Shown here one piece after another: positions 33,812-41,656 of a DNA stretch of 45,770 nt. The notes beneath the pieces are model-generated. The model was not told the DNA's origin and did no database searches. It saw only the letters and a program-made list of their open reading frames with translations. The stretch is from Hungatella sp. (GTDB lineage Bacteria; Bacillota; Clostridia; Lachnospirales; Lachnospiraceae). The stretch is taken from positions 1-45,770 of the forward strand of contig JAAWBS010000017.1 in assembly GCA_022792815.1 (NCBI GenBank). Reading direction: 5' to 3'. A program made the position numbers and the translations under genes. The first letter of the stretch is position 1, and the number at the start of each line of letters is the position of its first letter.

Positions 33812-34035
33812 TGAAACCAGCCTATTGCGGATTGAACTGTGACGAATGTCCCGTTTACCTTGCCTCTGTCAGCAGGGATACCGAAAAGCAGGCGGAGCTG
33901 GCACACCAGTATTCCACTGACACCTGCACCTTCGCAGCGGAGGACATGTTCTGTCTGGGCTGCCGTTCTGACTCCCTGTCAGAAAAAATGTGCGGGGATT
34001 GTGATATAAGAAAAAAAGAAATGGGAAACGAGTGA
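33811..34035 (+). CDS. Short DUF3795 Cys-rich protein
   Basis: The 74-residue protein reads MKPAYCGLNCDECPVYLASV, then FCLGCRSDSLSEKMCGDCDI, with seven or more cysteines in the C..C..C and C.GC arrangement of DUF3795, a presumed metal-binding family. It starts at an ATG overlapping the previous stop by one base, with GAGGGGG upstream. It ends 4 bp before the WYL regulator. The full family is somewhat longer at the C-terminus, so this is a minimal version. The domain also occurs as a fusion at 26777-27544. Confidence 0.78.
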   Translation: MKPAYCGLNCDECPVYLASVSRDTEKQAELAHQYSTDTCTFAAEDMFCLGCRSDSLSEKMCGDCDIRKKEMGNE

Positions 34036-34039
34036 GGCC

Positions 34040-34945
34040 ATGCAGATCGACCGACTGATTCAAATTGTCTTCCTCCTGTTGAGCCGTGAGACCATAACGG
34101 CAAAACAGCTGGCAGAGGAACTGGGCGTCTCCGCCCGCACCATATACCGGGACATCAACATCCTTTCCGTCGCAGGCATACCCGTCACATCGCAGAAAGG
34201 ATATAGGGGAGGACTGTCTCTGCTCCAGGGCTTTTCACTGGACAAGTCCTATTTCACCCGGGAGGAACAGAGCAACCTGATACAGGCCCTCCAAATCCTC
34301 AAGTCCTCCCATTACCCTGACGCGGATAAGACCTTGAACAAGGTAGCCGGTCTGTTCAGTCACCACCTGCAGTCCCAATGGCTGGAGATTGATTTTTCCT
34401 ACTGGGGCAGCCCTGAAACGGAGCGAAACCGCATTACGGCCTTAGAGCGCGCACTGGTCAACAAGTATGTGATTACCTTCACCTACTTTAACTCCGAGCT
34501 GACCATCACCCGCCAGGCCGTGGAGCCGCTGAAACTGGTGTTCAAATCACATGCCTGGTATCTTGTGGCTTATTCTCGGCTCAGACAGGATATCCGCACC
34601 TATAAAATGTCCCGCATAAGGGAGCTTCAGATCACAGACCAACTGTTTGACCGGGAGCTTCCAAAGGACTTTTCCCTCACTCCTTCCTTCCGGGAAGAAT
34701 TAGACGCTCCTCTCTTTCTCCTTCATTTTTCGAAAAAAATCGCCTATAAAGTCTATGATGAATTTCCGGAAAAGGACATCAAACCCCTGGACGACGGCAC
34801 GCTGGAGGTGCGGTTCCGGTATCAGCTAAGCGAGTGGACCTTCCTCTATCTCCTGTCTTTTGGGGAGTATGTGGAAATCCTGGAGCCTGCCGAGGCAAGA
34901 GCTATGCTGAAGGAAAAGGCGCATGCAATATTCTCCAAGTACTGA
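34040..34945 (+). CDS. WYL-domain, DeoR/YafY-type transcriptional regulator
   Basis: The 301-residue protein has an N-terminal HTH_11 winged helix (RLIQIVFLLLSRETITAKQL, AEELGVSARTIYRDINILSV) and a C-terminal WYL effector domain (ITFTYFNSELTITRQAVEPL, VFKSHAWYLVAYSRLRQDIR, TYKMSRIREL) with a WCX extension. WYL domains bind nucleotides or single-stranded nucleic acid and regulate stress or defence genes. It is the third gene of the operon, 4 bp after the DUF3795 gene, and probably regulates that operon. Only a small hairpin (GGGGTTTTCTCACCCC near 35018) follows. Confidence 0.9.
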   Translation: MQIDRLIQIVFLLLSRETITAKQLAEELGVSARTIYRDINILSVAGIPVTSQKGYRGGLSLLQGFSLDKSYFTREEQSNLIQALQILKSSHYPDADKTLNKVAGLFSHHLQSQWLEIDFSYWGSPETERNRITALERALVNKYVITFTYFNSELTITRQAVEPLKLVFKSHAWYLVAYSRLRQDIRTYKMSRIRELQITDQLFDRELPKDFSLTPSFREELDAPLFLLHFSKKIAYKVYDEFPEKDIKPLDDGTLEVRFRYQLSEWTFLYLLSFGEYVEILEPAEARAMLKEKAHAIFSKY

Positions 34946-35116
34946 CGAATTTTATCGAAAAATCATAAAAACTGTGGCAATCTTCCTCCTTTTGTGCTAT
35001 GCTGGAATTATCAGACGGGGTTTTCTCACCCCAGAAGGTTCTATGTGGTCATTGCTGCCTCAGCAGATGTTCCATGAAGAAGTTATGACAGTACCCTACA
35101 AGGAGGAAAATTGCCT

Positions 35117-36196
35117 ATGACATTCAGAAAACCGGCAAACCCGGAGAGAAACCGAACCATTCCCGCGGCCTTTGCGGCTGAGGCTGATCAGACAGAGCAT
35201 GCGGCCGCAGCCAACCGGGAATATCAATCCACCATGTTCACCTCTTATTTTGGAGACCCTCGCAACGCCGCCCTGCTGTATGAGGGGATGAGATGGCTGG
35301 ACCGCAGAGGAACACCTCGGGACGCCAGGGCCCTGGAAGAGACGGAAGAACCGATAAAACCGGAGGATATCATCTTCGAGACCCTGGATGGAGTCCTGTA
35401 TCTGGCCAGGAAAAATGATCTGGCATTTACAGTCAGAAGAAAAGTTCTGGTCATCGGAGAGCACCAGTCTACAGTCAACGAAAACATGCCCTTAAGGTCA
35501 GCCATCTACTATGGGAGAACCATGGAGAAGATCATAGAACCAAGGGCAGTCTATAAGTCCAAAAGACTTCCCATCCCCACTCCGGAGTTTTATGTGTTCT
35601 ACAACGGCAAGAGGCCGCAGCCTCTGGAACAGACCCTGTATCTTTCTGATTCTTATCTTGAAGAGACCGAGCACCCTATGTTACAATTGGAAGTGAAAGT
35701 GATCAACATCAACCTGTCGGAGAACCACCCGATCTTGAGGCAATGCCGCCCTCTTTACGAGTACTCCTGGTTTCTGGGAAAAGTCCGGGAATACCTGGAA
35801 AAGGGAAAGAACCGGGACATGGCCATCAAAAGGGCTATGGAGGCCAGTGTGAAGGAGGGGATCCTGACAGAGTTCATTGCCAGACATGGCTCGGAGGTGA
35901 GGAATATGCTGTTTGAGGAATTCAATCTGGAGGAGGCAAGACAGGTGTGGGAGGAAGAAGCCCGGGAAAATGGATGGGAAGAAGGACGCATGGAAGGTGC
36001 GGATTATATGCTCATCCAGCTGATCAGCAAAAAGATGAAGAAGGGCAAGCTTCCGGAAACCATCGCCCAGGAGTTGGAAACGGATGTGGAGAGAATCCGG
36101 AAACTCTGTAAAGCTGCGGAAGCCTTTGCGCCTGACTATGATCCACAGGCGATTTTCATGGCAGGACTGGACACTGCCGGCCTGGCAGATCATTAG
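35117..36196 (+). CDS. Rpn-family recombination-promoting nuclease / putative transposase
   Basis: The 359-residue protein has the PD-(D/E)XK nuclease signature of the Rpn (PF04754-like) family: LYLARKNDLAFTVRRKVLVI, then GEHQSTVNENMPLRSAIYYG, where the D...E-x-Q triad and NMPxR are characteristic. The C-terminal part is helical and charged (EEEARENGWEEGRMEGADYM), possibly a coiled coil, ending with an HTH-like ISKKMKKGKLPETIAQELET. Rpn proteins cleave DNA and promote recA-independent recombination; many are multicopy in clostridia. The ATG at 35117 is 10 nt from AAGGAGG; a TTG two codons upstream is possible. It is alone on its transcript. Confidence 0.88.
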   Translation: MTFRKPANPERNRTIPAAFAAEADQTEHAAAANREYQSTMFTSYFGDPRNAALLYEGMRWLDRRGTPRDARALEETEEPIKPEDIIFETLDGVLYLARKNDLAFTVRRKVLVIGEHQSTVNENMPLRSAIYYGRTMEKIIEPRAVYKSKRLPIPTPEFYVFYNGKRPQPLEQTLYLSDSYLEETEHPMLQLEVKVININLSENHPILRQCRPLYEYSWFLGKVREYLEKGKNRDMAIKRAMEASVKEGILTEFIARHGSEVRNMLFEEFNLEEARQVWEEEARENGWEEGRMEGADYMLIQLISKKMKKGKLPETIAQELETDVERIRKLCKAAEAFAPDYDPQAIFMAGLDTAGLADH

Positions 36197-36245
36197 AGCC
36201 GTGTTTTTGTTTCCCAAATCTGCATGCAGTACCTGACTCTATGAC

Positions 36246-36282
36246 AGACCGGCGTTTTTTCTCACAGAGCACGTCCCTGTGA
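36246..36282 (+). repeat. Dispersed repeat copy 2 (hairpin-forming)
   Basis: AGACCGGCGTTTTTTCTCAC, then AGAGCACGTCCCTGTGA, matches 30794-30830 with a few changes. It lies 50 bp after the Rpn gene. The rest of 36283-36359 is unremarkable. Confidence 0.45.
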
Positions 36283-36359
36283 CGCGGAGGAGGGGGGAGA
36301 GCTGAGGCTGTAAACAAAAGTCTGTAAATATCGATCTTCTGCGATAATGATGGGTGAAT

Positions 36360-36403
36360 ACCCTCAGTGGACAAAGGGTCAGACACCCTCGTTCACTGAG
36401 GGT
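36360..36403. repeat. 10 bp perfect inverted repeat with internal dyad
   Basis: ACCCTCAGTG (36360-36369) and CACTGAGGGT (36394-36403) are exact reverse complements and enclose a second dyad (AGGGT...ACCCT). No T run follows on either strand. It overlaps the end of the DUF2000 remnant and may act as a terminator-like barrier between convergent units. Confidence 0.45.
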
Positions 36404-36563
36404 GACAGAGCTTTTCCCGTATCTGCTTGATAATCTCCGGCGTTCCCCTCAGAATCGGCACAGGAAATTCGATGCTGCCCATGATTGCCGCCGTGTCTGC
36501 GATAATACTCAAGGGCAGGCTCTTGTCAATCACCATAACGCATCTTTCATTTTGCCTGACCAT
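36393..36563 (-). pseudogene. Internally deleted DUF2000-like gene
   Basis: A 56-codon frame starts inside the end of the EamA gene. It reads ERCVMVIDKSLPLSIIADTA, AIMGSIEFPVPILRGTPEII, KQIREKLCHPQ. The first part matches the DUF2000 N-terminus (VxDKxLPLGxIANTAA) and the last part its C-terminus (IPILKGT...REKL), but the central half is missing with the frame kept. Remnant or minimal protein cannot be separated; decay is preferred. Confidence 0.5.
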
Positions 36564-37461
36564 TTTGTTTTTTCCCTTTTCTCAAAAATAATTTGCTCTC
36601 CGACAGGAACAGGCCAGCCAGCGTCAGAACCGTTCCGGCAGCAGCCAGGGCGGTGATTTTCTCATGAAGGACTGCCACCGAAGTCACCACAGTAATCACA
36701 GGAACCATGTAGATATATACGCTGGTTTTGACAGCCCCCAGCGCCTTGACTGCGAAATTCCAGGTGACGAAACACAGGGCCGATGCGCCCAGTCCCAAAA
36801 ACAGAACGTTGAACAAATACACTGGATTTGCGAACCTTGTCATTCCCAGCTTGAAATCAAACAGGACCAGTGTTGGGAGCATGAACAGGATGCCATAGCA
36901 GAACACCCGCCGGGTGATGAGAATGGTGTGGTAGCCATAGCCGCTGATTTTCTTTGTCAGCACAGAATAACAGGCCCAAATCAGCGCGGCCAGCAACGCC
37001 AGTAAGTCCCCGGTAGGGTTCAGCTTCAGCTTGGAGCCGTTGAAGCTGATAAGAGCAATCCCAGCCATTGCGACTGCAAAGCCAATAAAAAAGCTGGCAT
37101 GAGGTTTTTCCTCTTTCAGAAACAAGTGGGACAGGATGGCCGTGAAAAACGGAGCTACAGAGATAATTACCCCGACATTTGAAGCCATCGTGTAGGTAAG
37201 GGCAATATTTTCCAGCAGATAGTAAAGGCATATTCCGCACAGGCCCGCAGCTGCAAAGGTCAACTCCTGCCGCTGGTTCGTCCCTTTCAAACGGCGGGGA
37301 TAGACCAGCAGCAGGGCCAGTAAGCCCATAACGAAGCGGAAGAACAATATCTCTACCGGCTGAAAGTCTGTCAGCAAAATTTTGGTGGAGATAAAGGTCG
37401 TCCCCCAAATGATGATTGTAAGCAGGGCAGAGAAATGTCCCACTGTGCTTTTACCTTCCAT
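36547..37461 (-). CDS. EamA-family drug/metabolite (DMT) transporter
   Basis: The 304-residue protein has ten membrane helices in two EamA repeats: HFSALLTIIIWGTTFISTKI and VEILFFRFVMGLLALLLVYP in the first, GDLLALLAALIWACYSVLTK and GLGASALCFVTWNFAVKALG in the second. It ends in a basic tail. DMT transporters export amino acids, purines or metabolites. The ATG at 37461 overlaps the end of the AraC gene by 11 bp with GGAGG inside that gene, so it is co-translated with and probably controlled by it. The longer frame upstream lies within the AraC gene and is rejected. Confidence 0.9.
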   Translation of the reverse strand: MEGKSTVGHFSALLTIIIWGTTFISTKILLTDFQPVEILFFRFVMGLLALLLVYPRRLKGTNQRQELTFAAAGLCGICLYYLLENIALTYTMASNVGVIISVAPFFTAILSHLFLKEEKPHASFFIGFAVAMAGIALISFNGSKLKLNPTGDLLALLAALIWACYSVLTKKISGYGYHTILITRRVFCYGILFMLPTLVLFDFKLGMTRFANPVYLFNVLFLGLGASALCFVTWNFAVKALGAVKTSVYIYMVPVITVVTSVAVLHEKITALAAAGTVLTLAGLFLSESKLFLRKGKKQNGQAK

Positions 37462-38287
37462 GTGGCATTTCCTCCGCAGCCTTGAATGTGTCCCGATAAA
37501 TTCCGGGGGCCAGACCAATAACCCGGCTGAAATAGTTAGTGAAGTGGCTTTGATCAGAGAAGCCGGTTTGCAGCGCCGCCTCAACAGGGGAAACGCCCTG
37601 TTCTAATAGCTTCTTAGCCTTGCCAATGCGAATGTTTTCCAGATAGCTGTACGGCGTGACGCCCTTTGAGCGGGCAAAAGCCCGGAGCAGTGTGGACTTG
37701 CTTAATCCGGTACAACAGCAGATTTGATCCAGATAAAACCGCTGGGCGTAATGCCGTTCCATAAAGGCACAGGCTTTTTCAATTTCCTCCCGGCACTCCG
37801 GGATGCAGCTTTCAAAAGGCTGTCCGTATTGCTTGGTCAACAGAGAAATCAGAAACCGCAGATTTTCCTCTTTCCCAAATTCATTGGAGCCTTTCATCAC
37901 CAGTTCATGGAGAGGGCGCAGGTAACAGGTGACTTCTTCATCAAAAATCACGTTTGGGGAAAATCCGGGCAGTTCCCTCCTGCCAGTGACTTCCTCTGCC
38001 AAATCCAGCATGACCTCTTTGGTAATGTTAAATCCCCGGTAATCCAGCGCACCGCCATCACTCTGGACACAGGCGTGGTTATCCCCTGGGTTGAACAAGA
38101 GGACATCGCCCTTTGTGATGGTGTACTCCTGATTTTTGCAGGATAAAACCCGCTCTCCGTCCTCCATGAAGCCAATCACATAGTATTCATGGAAATGGTT
38201 TGGAAAAGGCTGCACAATGCCCTCAAAACGATAAGCCTCAACGCGAAGTTCGTCATCGTAGACCACCGTTCGCACCTCTTTTTTCAT
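37451..38287 (-). CDS. AraC-family regulator with cupin-like sensor
   Basis: The 278-residue protein has an N-terminal AraC_binding cupin (VQPFPNHFHEYYVIGFMEDG; TKGDVLLFNPGDNHACVQSD) and a C-terminal double HTH (DQICCCTGLSKSTLLRAFAR, SKGVTPYSYLENIRIGKAKK and LQTGFSDQSHFTNYFSRVIG). These typically activate a neighbouring exporter on binding an amino acid or other small ligand. The ATG at 38287 has AAGGAGG 9 nt upstream. The exporter gene overlaps its end. A 215 bp miniature element ends 33 bp before the start codon and may provide or interrupt its promoter. Confidence 0.92.
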   Translation of the reverse strand: MKKEVRTVVYDDELRVEAYRFEGIVQPFPNHFHEYYVIGFMEDGERVLSCKNQEYTITKGDVLLFNPGDNHACVQSDGGALDYRGFNITKEVMLDLAEEVTGRRELPGFSPNVIFDEEVTCYLRPLHELVMKGSNEFGKEENLRFLISLLTKQYGQPFESCIPECREEIEKACAFMERHYAQRFYLDQICCCTGLSKSTLLRAFARSKGVTPYSYLENIRIGKAKKLLEQGVSPVEAALQTGFSDQSHFTNYFSRVIGLAPGIYRDTFKAAEEMPHGR

Positions 38288-38319
38288 GCGGTGTACCTCC
38301 TTACTGACGCTTATTATTA

Positions 38320-38534
38320 TAGGCATTTGCGAAACTCAAAACTTGGCTGAATATTCTGACAATATGTTCCAGGAAAAGCCATTACACCATGGAGCTGAGA
38401 CCATAAAAAACAGGAGGGCCCTCTGCCCGAATGTTTTTTGTCCTACTGGGCTCAGCGGAATGCTCGGTGTACGAAGGCTTTGTATGGAATATATTGCCAG
38501 AATATTCTCTCAACTTTGAGTTTCGCAAATGTCT
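38320..38534. mobile_element. 215 bp miniature inverted-repeat element (long form of the TAGGCATTTGCG family)
   Basis: The left end TAGGCATTTGCGAAACTCAA (38320) and right end TTTGAGTTTCGCAAATGTCTA (to 38534) are inverted; similarity extends about 60 bp inward on both sides (GAATATTCTGACAATATGTTCC versus the complement of GGAATATATTGCCAGAATATTC). No transposase is inside. Flanks are AT-rich (TTATTATTA / GTTTATTATA) without an exact duplication. It sits between the AraC gene and decayed genes. Confidence 0.75.
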
Positions 38535-38596
38535 AGTTTATTATATCAGAAAGAATTTCTGCTGTCTTGCAAAATATCTTCATTTTCTTCCTGATG

Positions 38597-38713
38597 TTAA
38601 ACTGATAAAAGTGCGCCAAAGGAAATACCCGGCTTCTGAATCAATCTATCTGTCCTGCGAAACAACAGAGTTCCGTCCACATCGCTGGCCAGAGCTATCC
38701 TCTTTTTCCACAC
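38597..38713 (-). pseudogene. N-terminal remnant of a HAD (Cof-type) hydrolase
   Basis: A 38-codon frame begins KKRIALASDVDGTLLF, the DxDGT motif I of Cof-type HAD phosphatases, and continues RRTDRLIQKPGISFG before a stop. Catalytic motifs II-IV are absent. Its start overlaps the end of the decayed Gfo gene, so the pair was once an operon. Confidence 0.65.
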
Positions 38714-39278
38714 TGCTCCAGCACCTCCATCACTGTCAGACTGTGCTCCAGCATCTCCCGGCACAGTTCGGGTCAAAGGCCGGGCGGACGGAGCCCGAGA
38801 GATACTCCTCATAGGCCTTCCCCGTCCGGCAGTAGCTGCACTGTACCAGCCGGATGGGCCCCAGACGGTCCAAATGCCGGCCCACTGCCGGGAACAGGGG
38901 CCCGTAGGGAAGTTTACATGCCTCCCACAGAAAAAGTCCTTTTTCCCGGGACAGAGAAGCCAGCTCTCCCGCCTCATCCGCCGTGACGGTCAGAGGCTTC
39001 TCGCAGATCACATGTCTGCCGGCTAAAAGTGCCTGTCTGGCATAGGCATAGTGCTGTGTGTTGACAATCCCTATATAAACCACATCCAGGTCCTTCTGTC
39101 CCAGGAATTCCCTGTAATCTGTGTAAACCTTCAGATTATGGGCAAAGCCCAGCTCCTCTCCTATAAGGCGGCTCTGTTCCCGCACACAGATGGCTGTCGT
39201 TCTCACGGCCTCCACTTCCCCGGTGTCAATTAAAAATCTCTTTACAATATTTCCGTTTCCCACAACCCCGATCTTCAT
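38695..39278 (-). pseudogene. Gfo/Idh/MocA oxidoreductase with internal deletion
   Basis: The N-terminal half is intact: MKIGVVGNGNIVKRFL (Rossmann fold), VVYIGIVNTQHYAYARQALL and HVICEKPLTVTADEAGEL. After SGSVRPAFDPNCAG the frame runs to a stop at 38736, while another frame supplies the family C-terminus REMLEHSLTVMEVLEQCGKR with a TAG at 38695. About 140 central residues, including the catalytic domain, are missing. It is 77 bp downstream of the nucleoside phosphorylase gene. A truncated NAD-binding protein could still be made. Confidence 0.75.
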
Positions 39279-39355
39279 AGCCCGCCTCCCCGGCAGTATC
39301 CTCCCCAAAATCCCGGAGACATCCTCCCGCTGTTTTCATAAAAATTCGCCGTTTG

Positions 39356-40378
39356 CTATCCCTCTTTGTCCCTCAAAACAGACACCCGGGCGGCCAGCTC
39401 CACGGCCAGCCGGGCCACCCGGTCCTTTCCCTCCAGATTGGCCTCATTGTCCAGGCTGCGGATATCCCAGGTCTCTCCGTCCAGATTGTCTGCGGCGTAA
39501 AAAAACTGAAACAGCTCTTTTCCCCGAAACTCTGCCATGGCTGTCATGGCGGAACACTCCATATCCACACAGATACATCCGGACTGTTTTCTGCGGTTCA
39601 CCTTTTCCCTGGTCTCCCGATAAATCCCGTCAGTGGTCCAGGTCTTTCCCATGGTATAATTACAGCCCAGCTCCTCAAGCAGCCCTGTGAAAGTCTCCAC
39701 ATATCGGAGATTCACCTGAATCTCACTGGCCGCCGGCACATAGTGGAAACTGGTACCCTCGTCCCGGACAGCCCTGTGGGGTATGATGACGGAACAGTCT
39801 TCGATGGACCGGTCCAGCACTCCGCAGGTGCCAAAGAGAATCAGTGTCTCTGCCCCCATAGCGAAGATCTCCTCCCCGGCCGAGACGCAGGCAGGAGCTC
39901 CCACAGGAGACAGAAACATTCCGACAGACACCCCCTTGTAACAGACCTTGTAGACCGGAATCACCATATTGGCCTGGCGGGTCTCCCCGATCTTCACTCC
40001 ACCAAAGCAGTCCACCATGCGCTCAAATGTCTCCTTGGCAAAGCAGGAAACCACCACGGAAGGCATGTCCAAAACCGGTGAAATCACGTCCGTAGGATTC
40101 ACCACCGCCTCTCGGTTCCCGTCAAATTCCTCCGCCCACGTTGGACCGAAGAACATCCCGCCTCCATAGCTGAAGATGATTTTTTTACACCCGTCACATC
40201 GGCAGGCAGCCGCCACGGCGTCTGAGTCCAGGCCACCTGAGTCCTCCCCCATCTTTACACTATCGCCGTCTGACGGTTTGCCCGCCGACACAACCTGTTT
40301 TTTGTGACTCCAACTGACGCCGTCCTTCCATCGAACATACCCGTCGTCCATCTGACTGCCGCAATAAGGACAAAACAT
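39356..40378 (-). CDS. Nucleoside phosphorylase-family protein with N-terminal zinc ribbon
   Basis: The 340-residue protein begins with a zinc ribbon of the DUF6487 type: MFCPYCGSQMDDGYVRWKDG, and CRCDGCKKIIFSY near residues 59-71. From about residue 75 it is a PNP/UDP phosphorylase: VIPVYKVCYKGVSVGMFLSP, LFGTCGVLDRSIEDCSVIIP, and CVDMECSAMTAMAEFRG, the nucleoside-binding E-x-S/A-M segment. The enzyme would phosphorolyse uridine or a related nucleoside; the ribbon might aid binding or assembly. GGAGG lies upstream of the ATG. A fragment of the TAGGCA-type element lies 19-42 bp before the start. The fusion is unusual. Confidence 0.82.
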   Translation of the reverse strand: MFCPYCGSQMDDGYVRWKDGVSWSHKKQVVSAGKPSDGDSVKMGEDSGGLDSDAVAAACRCDGCKKIIFSYGGGMFFGPTWAEEFDGNREAVVNPTDVISPVLDMPSVVVSCFAKETFERMVDCFGGVKIGETRQANMVIPVYKVCYKGVSVGMFLSPVGAPACVSAGEEIFAMGAETLILFGTCGVLDRSIEDCSVIIPHRAVRDEGTSFHYVPAASEIQVNLRYVETFTGLLEELGCNYTMGKTWTTDGIYRETREKVNRRKQSGCICVDMECSAMTAMAEFRGKELFQFFYAADNLDGETWDIRSLDNEANLEGKDRVARLAVELAARVSVLRDKEG

Positions 40379-40396
40379 AATCTGTACCTCCTTCCC

Positions 40397-40420
40397 AATT
40401 TCAGCTTTCGCAATTACTTA
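40397..40420. repeat. Fragment of the TAGGCATTTGCG-family element
   Basis: CAATTTCAGCTTTCGCAATTACTTA resembles the right arm of the 33367 element (TTTGACTTTCGCAATTACCTA). It lies just upstream of the nucleoside phosphorylase gene. The stretch 40421-40691 has no gene; it holds a direct repeat CCGCCTTATGGC (near 40441 and 40467). Confidence 0.5.
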
Positions 40421-40691
40421 CACCATTTTAACCCGAAATCCGCCTTATGGCAAACACCATTTTCCGCCTTATGGCCATTTCACCGCTGCGGCTCACTCCT
40501 GACCAATCAATCCACTGTCCCCTCGTGAGCCGGCACTTTCACAAAACCGGAACCTATCCCCTGTGTGAACCTGGCTCCCCCGGCCCCGGACAAAGGCCGA
40601 CGGCTCTTAAGACCGGCTCAGGCCGTCTTCTGCCAGACCGATTGGACCCCACTGCCAGATCGGACAGACATAAAAAGATTTGATGTAACTA

Positions 40692-40749
40692 TTGACAATA
40701 CAACAGATTCATGATATAACCATTGTTGTATCAATAACTATTACAACAA
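40692..40749 (+). promoter_or_regulatory. Promoter and TACAAC/GTTGTA operator of the cupin gene
   Basis: TTGACA (40692-40697), 17 bp and TATAAC (40715-40720) form a near-consensus promoter. TTGTTGTA (40723-40730) and TACAACAA (40742-40749) are perfect inverted arms 11 bp apart just downstream. A third half-site ATACAACA overlaps the start of the promoter spacer. The arrangement suggests repression by a dimeric regulator. Confidence 0.7.
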
Positions 40750-40768
40750 AAAAAATGGAGGTCCTACT

Positions 40769-41125
40769 ATGACAAATTTCAGCAAAGCAAATACCACAGC
40801 GGACAAGAGAATCCAGCTTCACGACTTGCTTTCCCTGACCGGCGCGGAGATCAGCGTCAACAATCTCCCGGCCGGCACAGGCGTTCCTTTTGTCCACTCC
40901 CATAAACAAAACGAGGAGATCTACGGAATCCTTTCCGGAAAAGGGAAGGCTGTCATCGACGGAGAGACGGTGAAACTGACCGCCGGCGACTGGCTCCGGG
41001 TGTCTCCCTCCGCCAAGCGCCGCTTTTGTGCGGCAGAAGACAGTGAGATCAGCTTTCTCTGTATTCAGGTAAAGGAACATTCCCTGGAAGGCTATACGGA
41101 GGACGACGCAGTCATAGAACCATAA
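40769..41125 (+). CDS. Cupin domain protein
   Basis: The 118-residue protein is a single small beta-barrel cupin: VPFVHSHKQNEEIYGILSGK (motif 1 with HxH...E) and VKLTAGDWLRVSPSAKRRFC (motif 2, where the usual His is replaced by Arg or Lys). GAEISVNNLPAGTG precedes the core. GGAGG is 10 nt before the ATG. Such proteins bind a metal and act as isomerases, dioxygenase-like enzymes or sensors; the incomplete motif 2 makes the catalytic role uncertain. It is transcribed alone from a well-defined promoter with operator repeats and ends 160 bp before the BlaI gene. Confidence 0.85.
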   Translation: MTNFSKANTTADKRIQLHDLLSLTGAEISVNNLPAGTGVPFVHSHKQNEEIYGILSGKGKAVIDGETVKLTAGDWLRVSPSAKRRFCAAEDSEISFLCIQVKEHSLEGYTEDDAVIEP

Positions 41126-41198
41126 TCCACAGGAATCGTCAAAAGCGGGCCGGGCCGTGAAACCGGCCTGCTTGTCGAAAATGAAACTATAATACGAC

Positions 41199-41255
41199 TT
41201 GACAAATGAGACTATATAGAGTAGTCTATATATAAAGACTACCATTTATAGTCTC
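41199..41255 (+). promoter_or_regulatory. Promoter/operator region of the blaI-blaR1 pair
   Basis: A perfect TTGACA (41199-41204) is followed by nested dyads: GAGACTATA (41208-41216) with TATAGTCTC (41247-41255), and GTAGTCT (41221-41227) with AGACTAC (41236-41242). Four GACTA/TAGTC half-sites suit a BlaI dimer, probably an autoregulatory operator. The -10 is unclear (TAGTCT at 17 bp spacing, or TATATA further on). Confidence 0.65.
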
Positions 41256-41282
41256 TCATTTCAAACACCAGGAGGGAACCTT

Positions 41283-41636
41283 ATGTCAGAGATTCAATTA
41301 GGGGTCATCGAAGCCCGTTTTGCAGAAATGATCTGGGACCATGAGCCGGTAACTACTTCTGAGCTGGTAAAAATGGCGCAGACCGCATTTCAGTGGAAGA
41401 GAACCACCACCCACACAGTAGTAAAACGCCTATGTGAAAAAGGATTGTTCGTCAATACAAAGGGGACCGTCACCTCCCTGATTTCCCGCCAGGAATTTCT
41501 CTCCATGCAGAGCAGGAAATTTGTAGAAGACACCTTCCACGGCTCCCTGCCCGCATTCCTGGCCGCCTTCACCGGCAAAAGTCCCCTGACTCCAGAAGAA
41601 GCCGCCCAACTCCGCGCCATGATTGAGGCGGAGTGA
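41283..41636 (+). CDS. blaI: BlaI/MecI/CopY-family repressor
   Basis: The 117-residue protein has the Penicillinase_R winged helix: IQLGVIEARFAEMIWDHEPV, TTSELVKMAQTAFQWKRTTT, HTVVKRLCEKGLFVNTKGTV, then a C-terminal dimerisation helix region (SRKFVEDTFHGSLPAFLAAF). In this family the repressor is cleaved after the partner metalloprotease senses a signal. GGAGG lies upstream of the ATG. The stop overlaps the extended reading of the next gene, giving the usual blaI-blaR1 pair. Target genes other than its own operon are not seen, and no beta-lactamase lies in the window. Confidence 0.92.
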   Translation: MSEIQLGVIEARFAEMIWDHEPVTTSELVKMAQTAFQWKRTTTHTVVKRLCEKGLFVNTKGTVTSLISRQEFLSMQSRKFVEDTFHGSLPAFLAAFTGKSPLTPEEAAQLRAMIEAE

Positions 41637-41656
41637 GACAGAAGGAGGGATCATAT

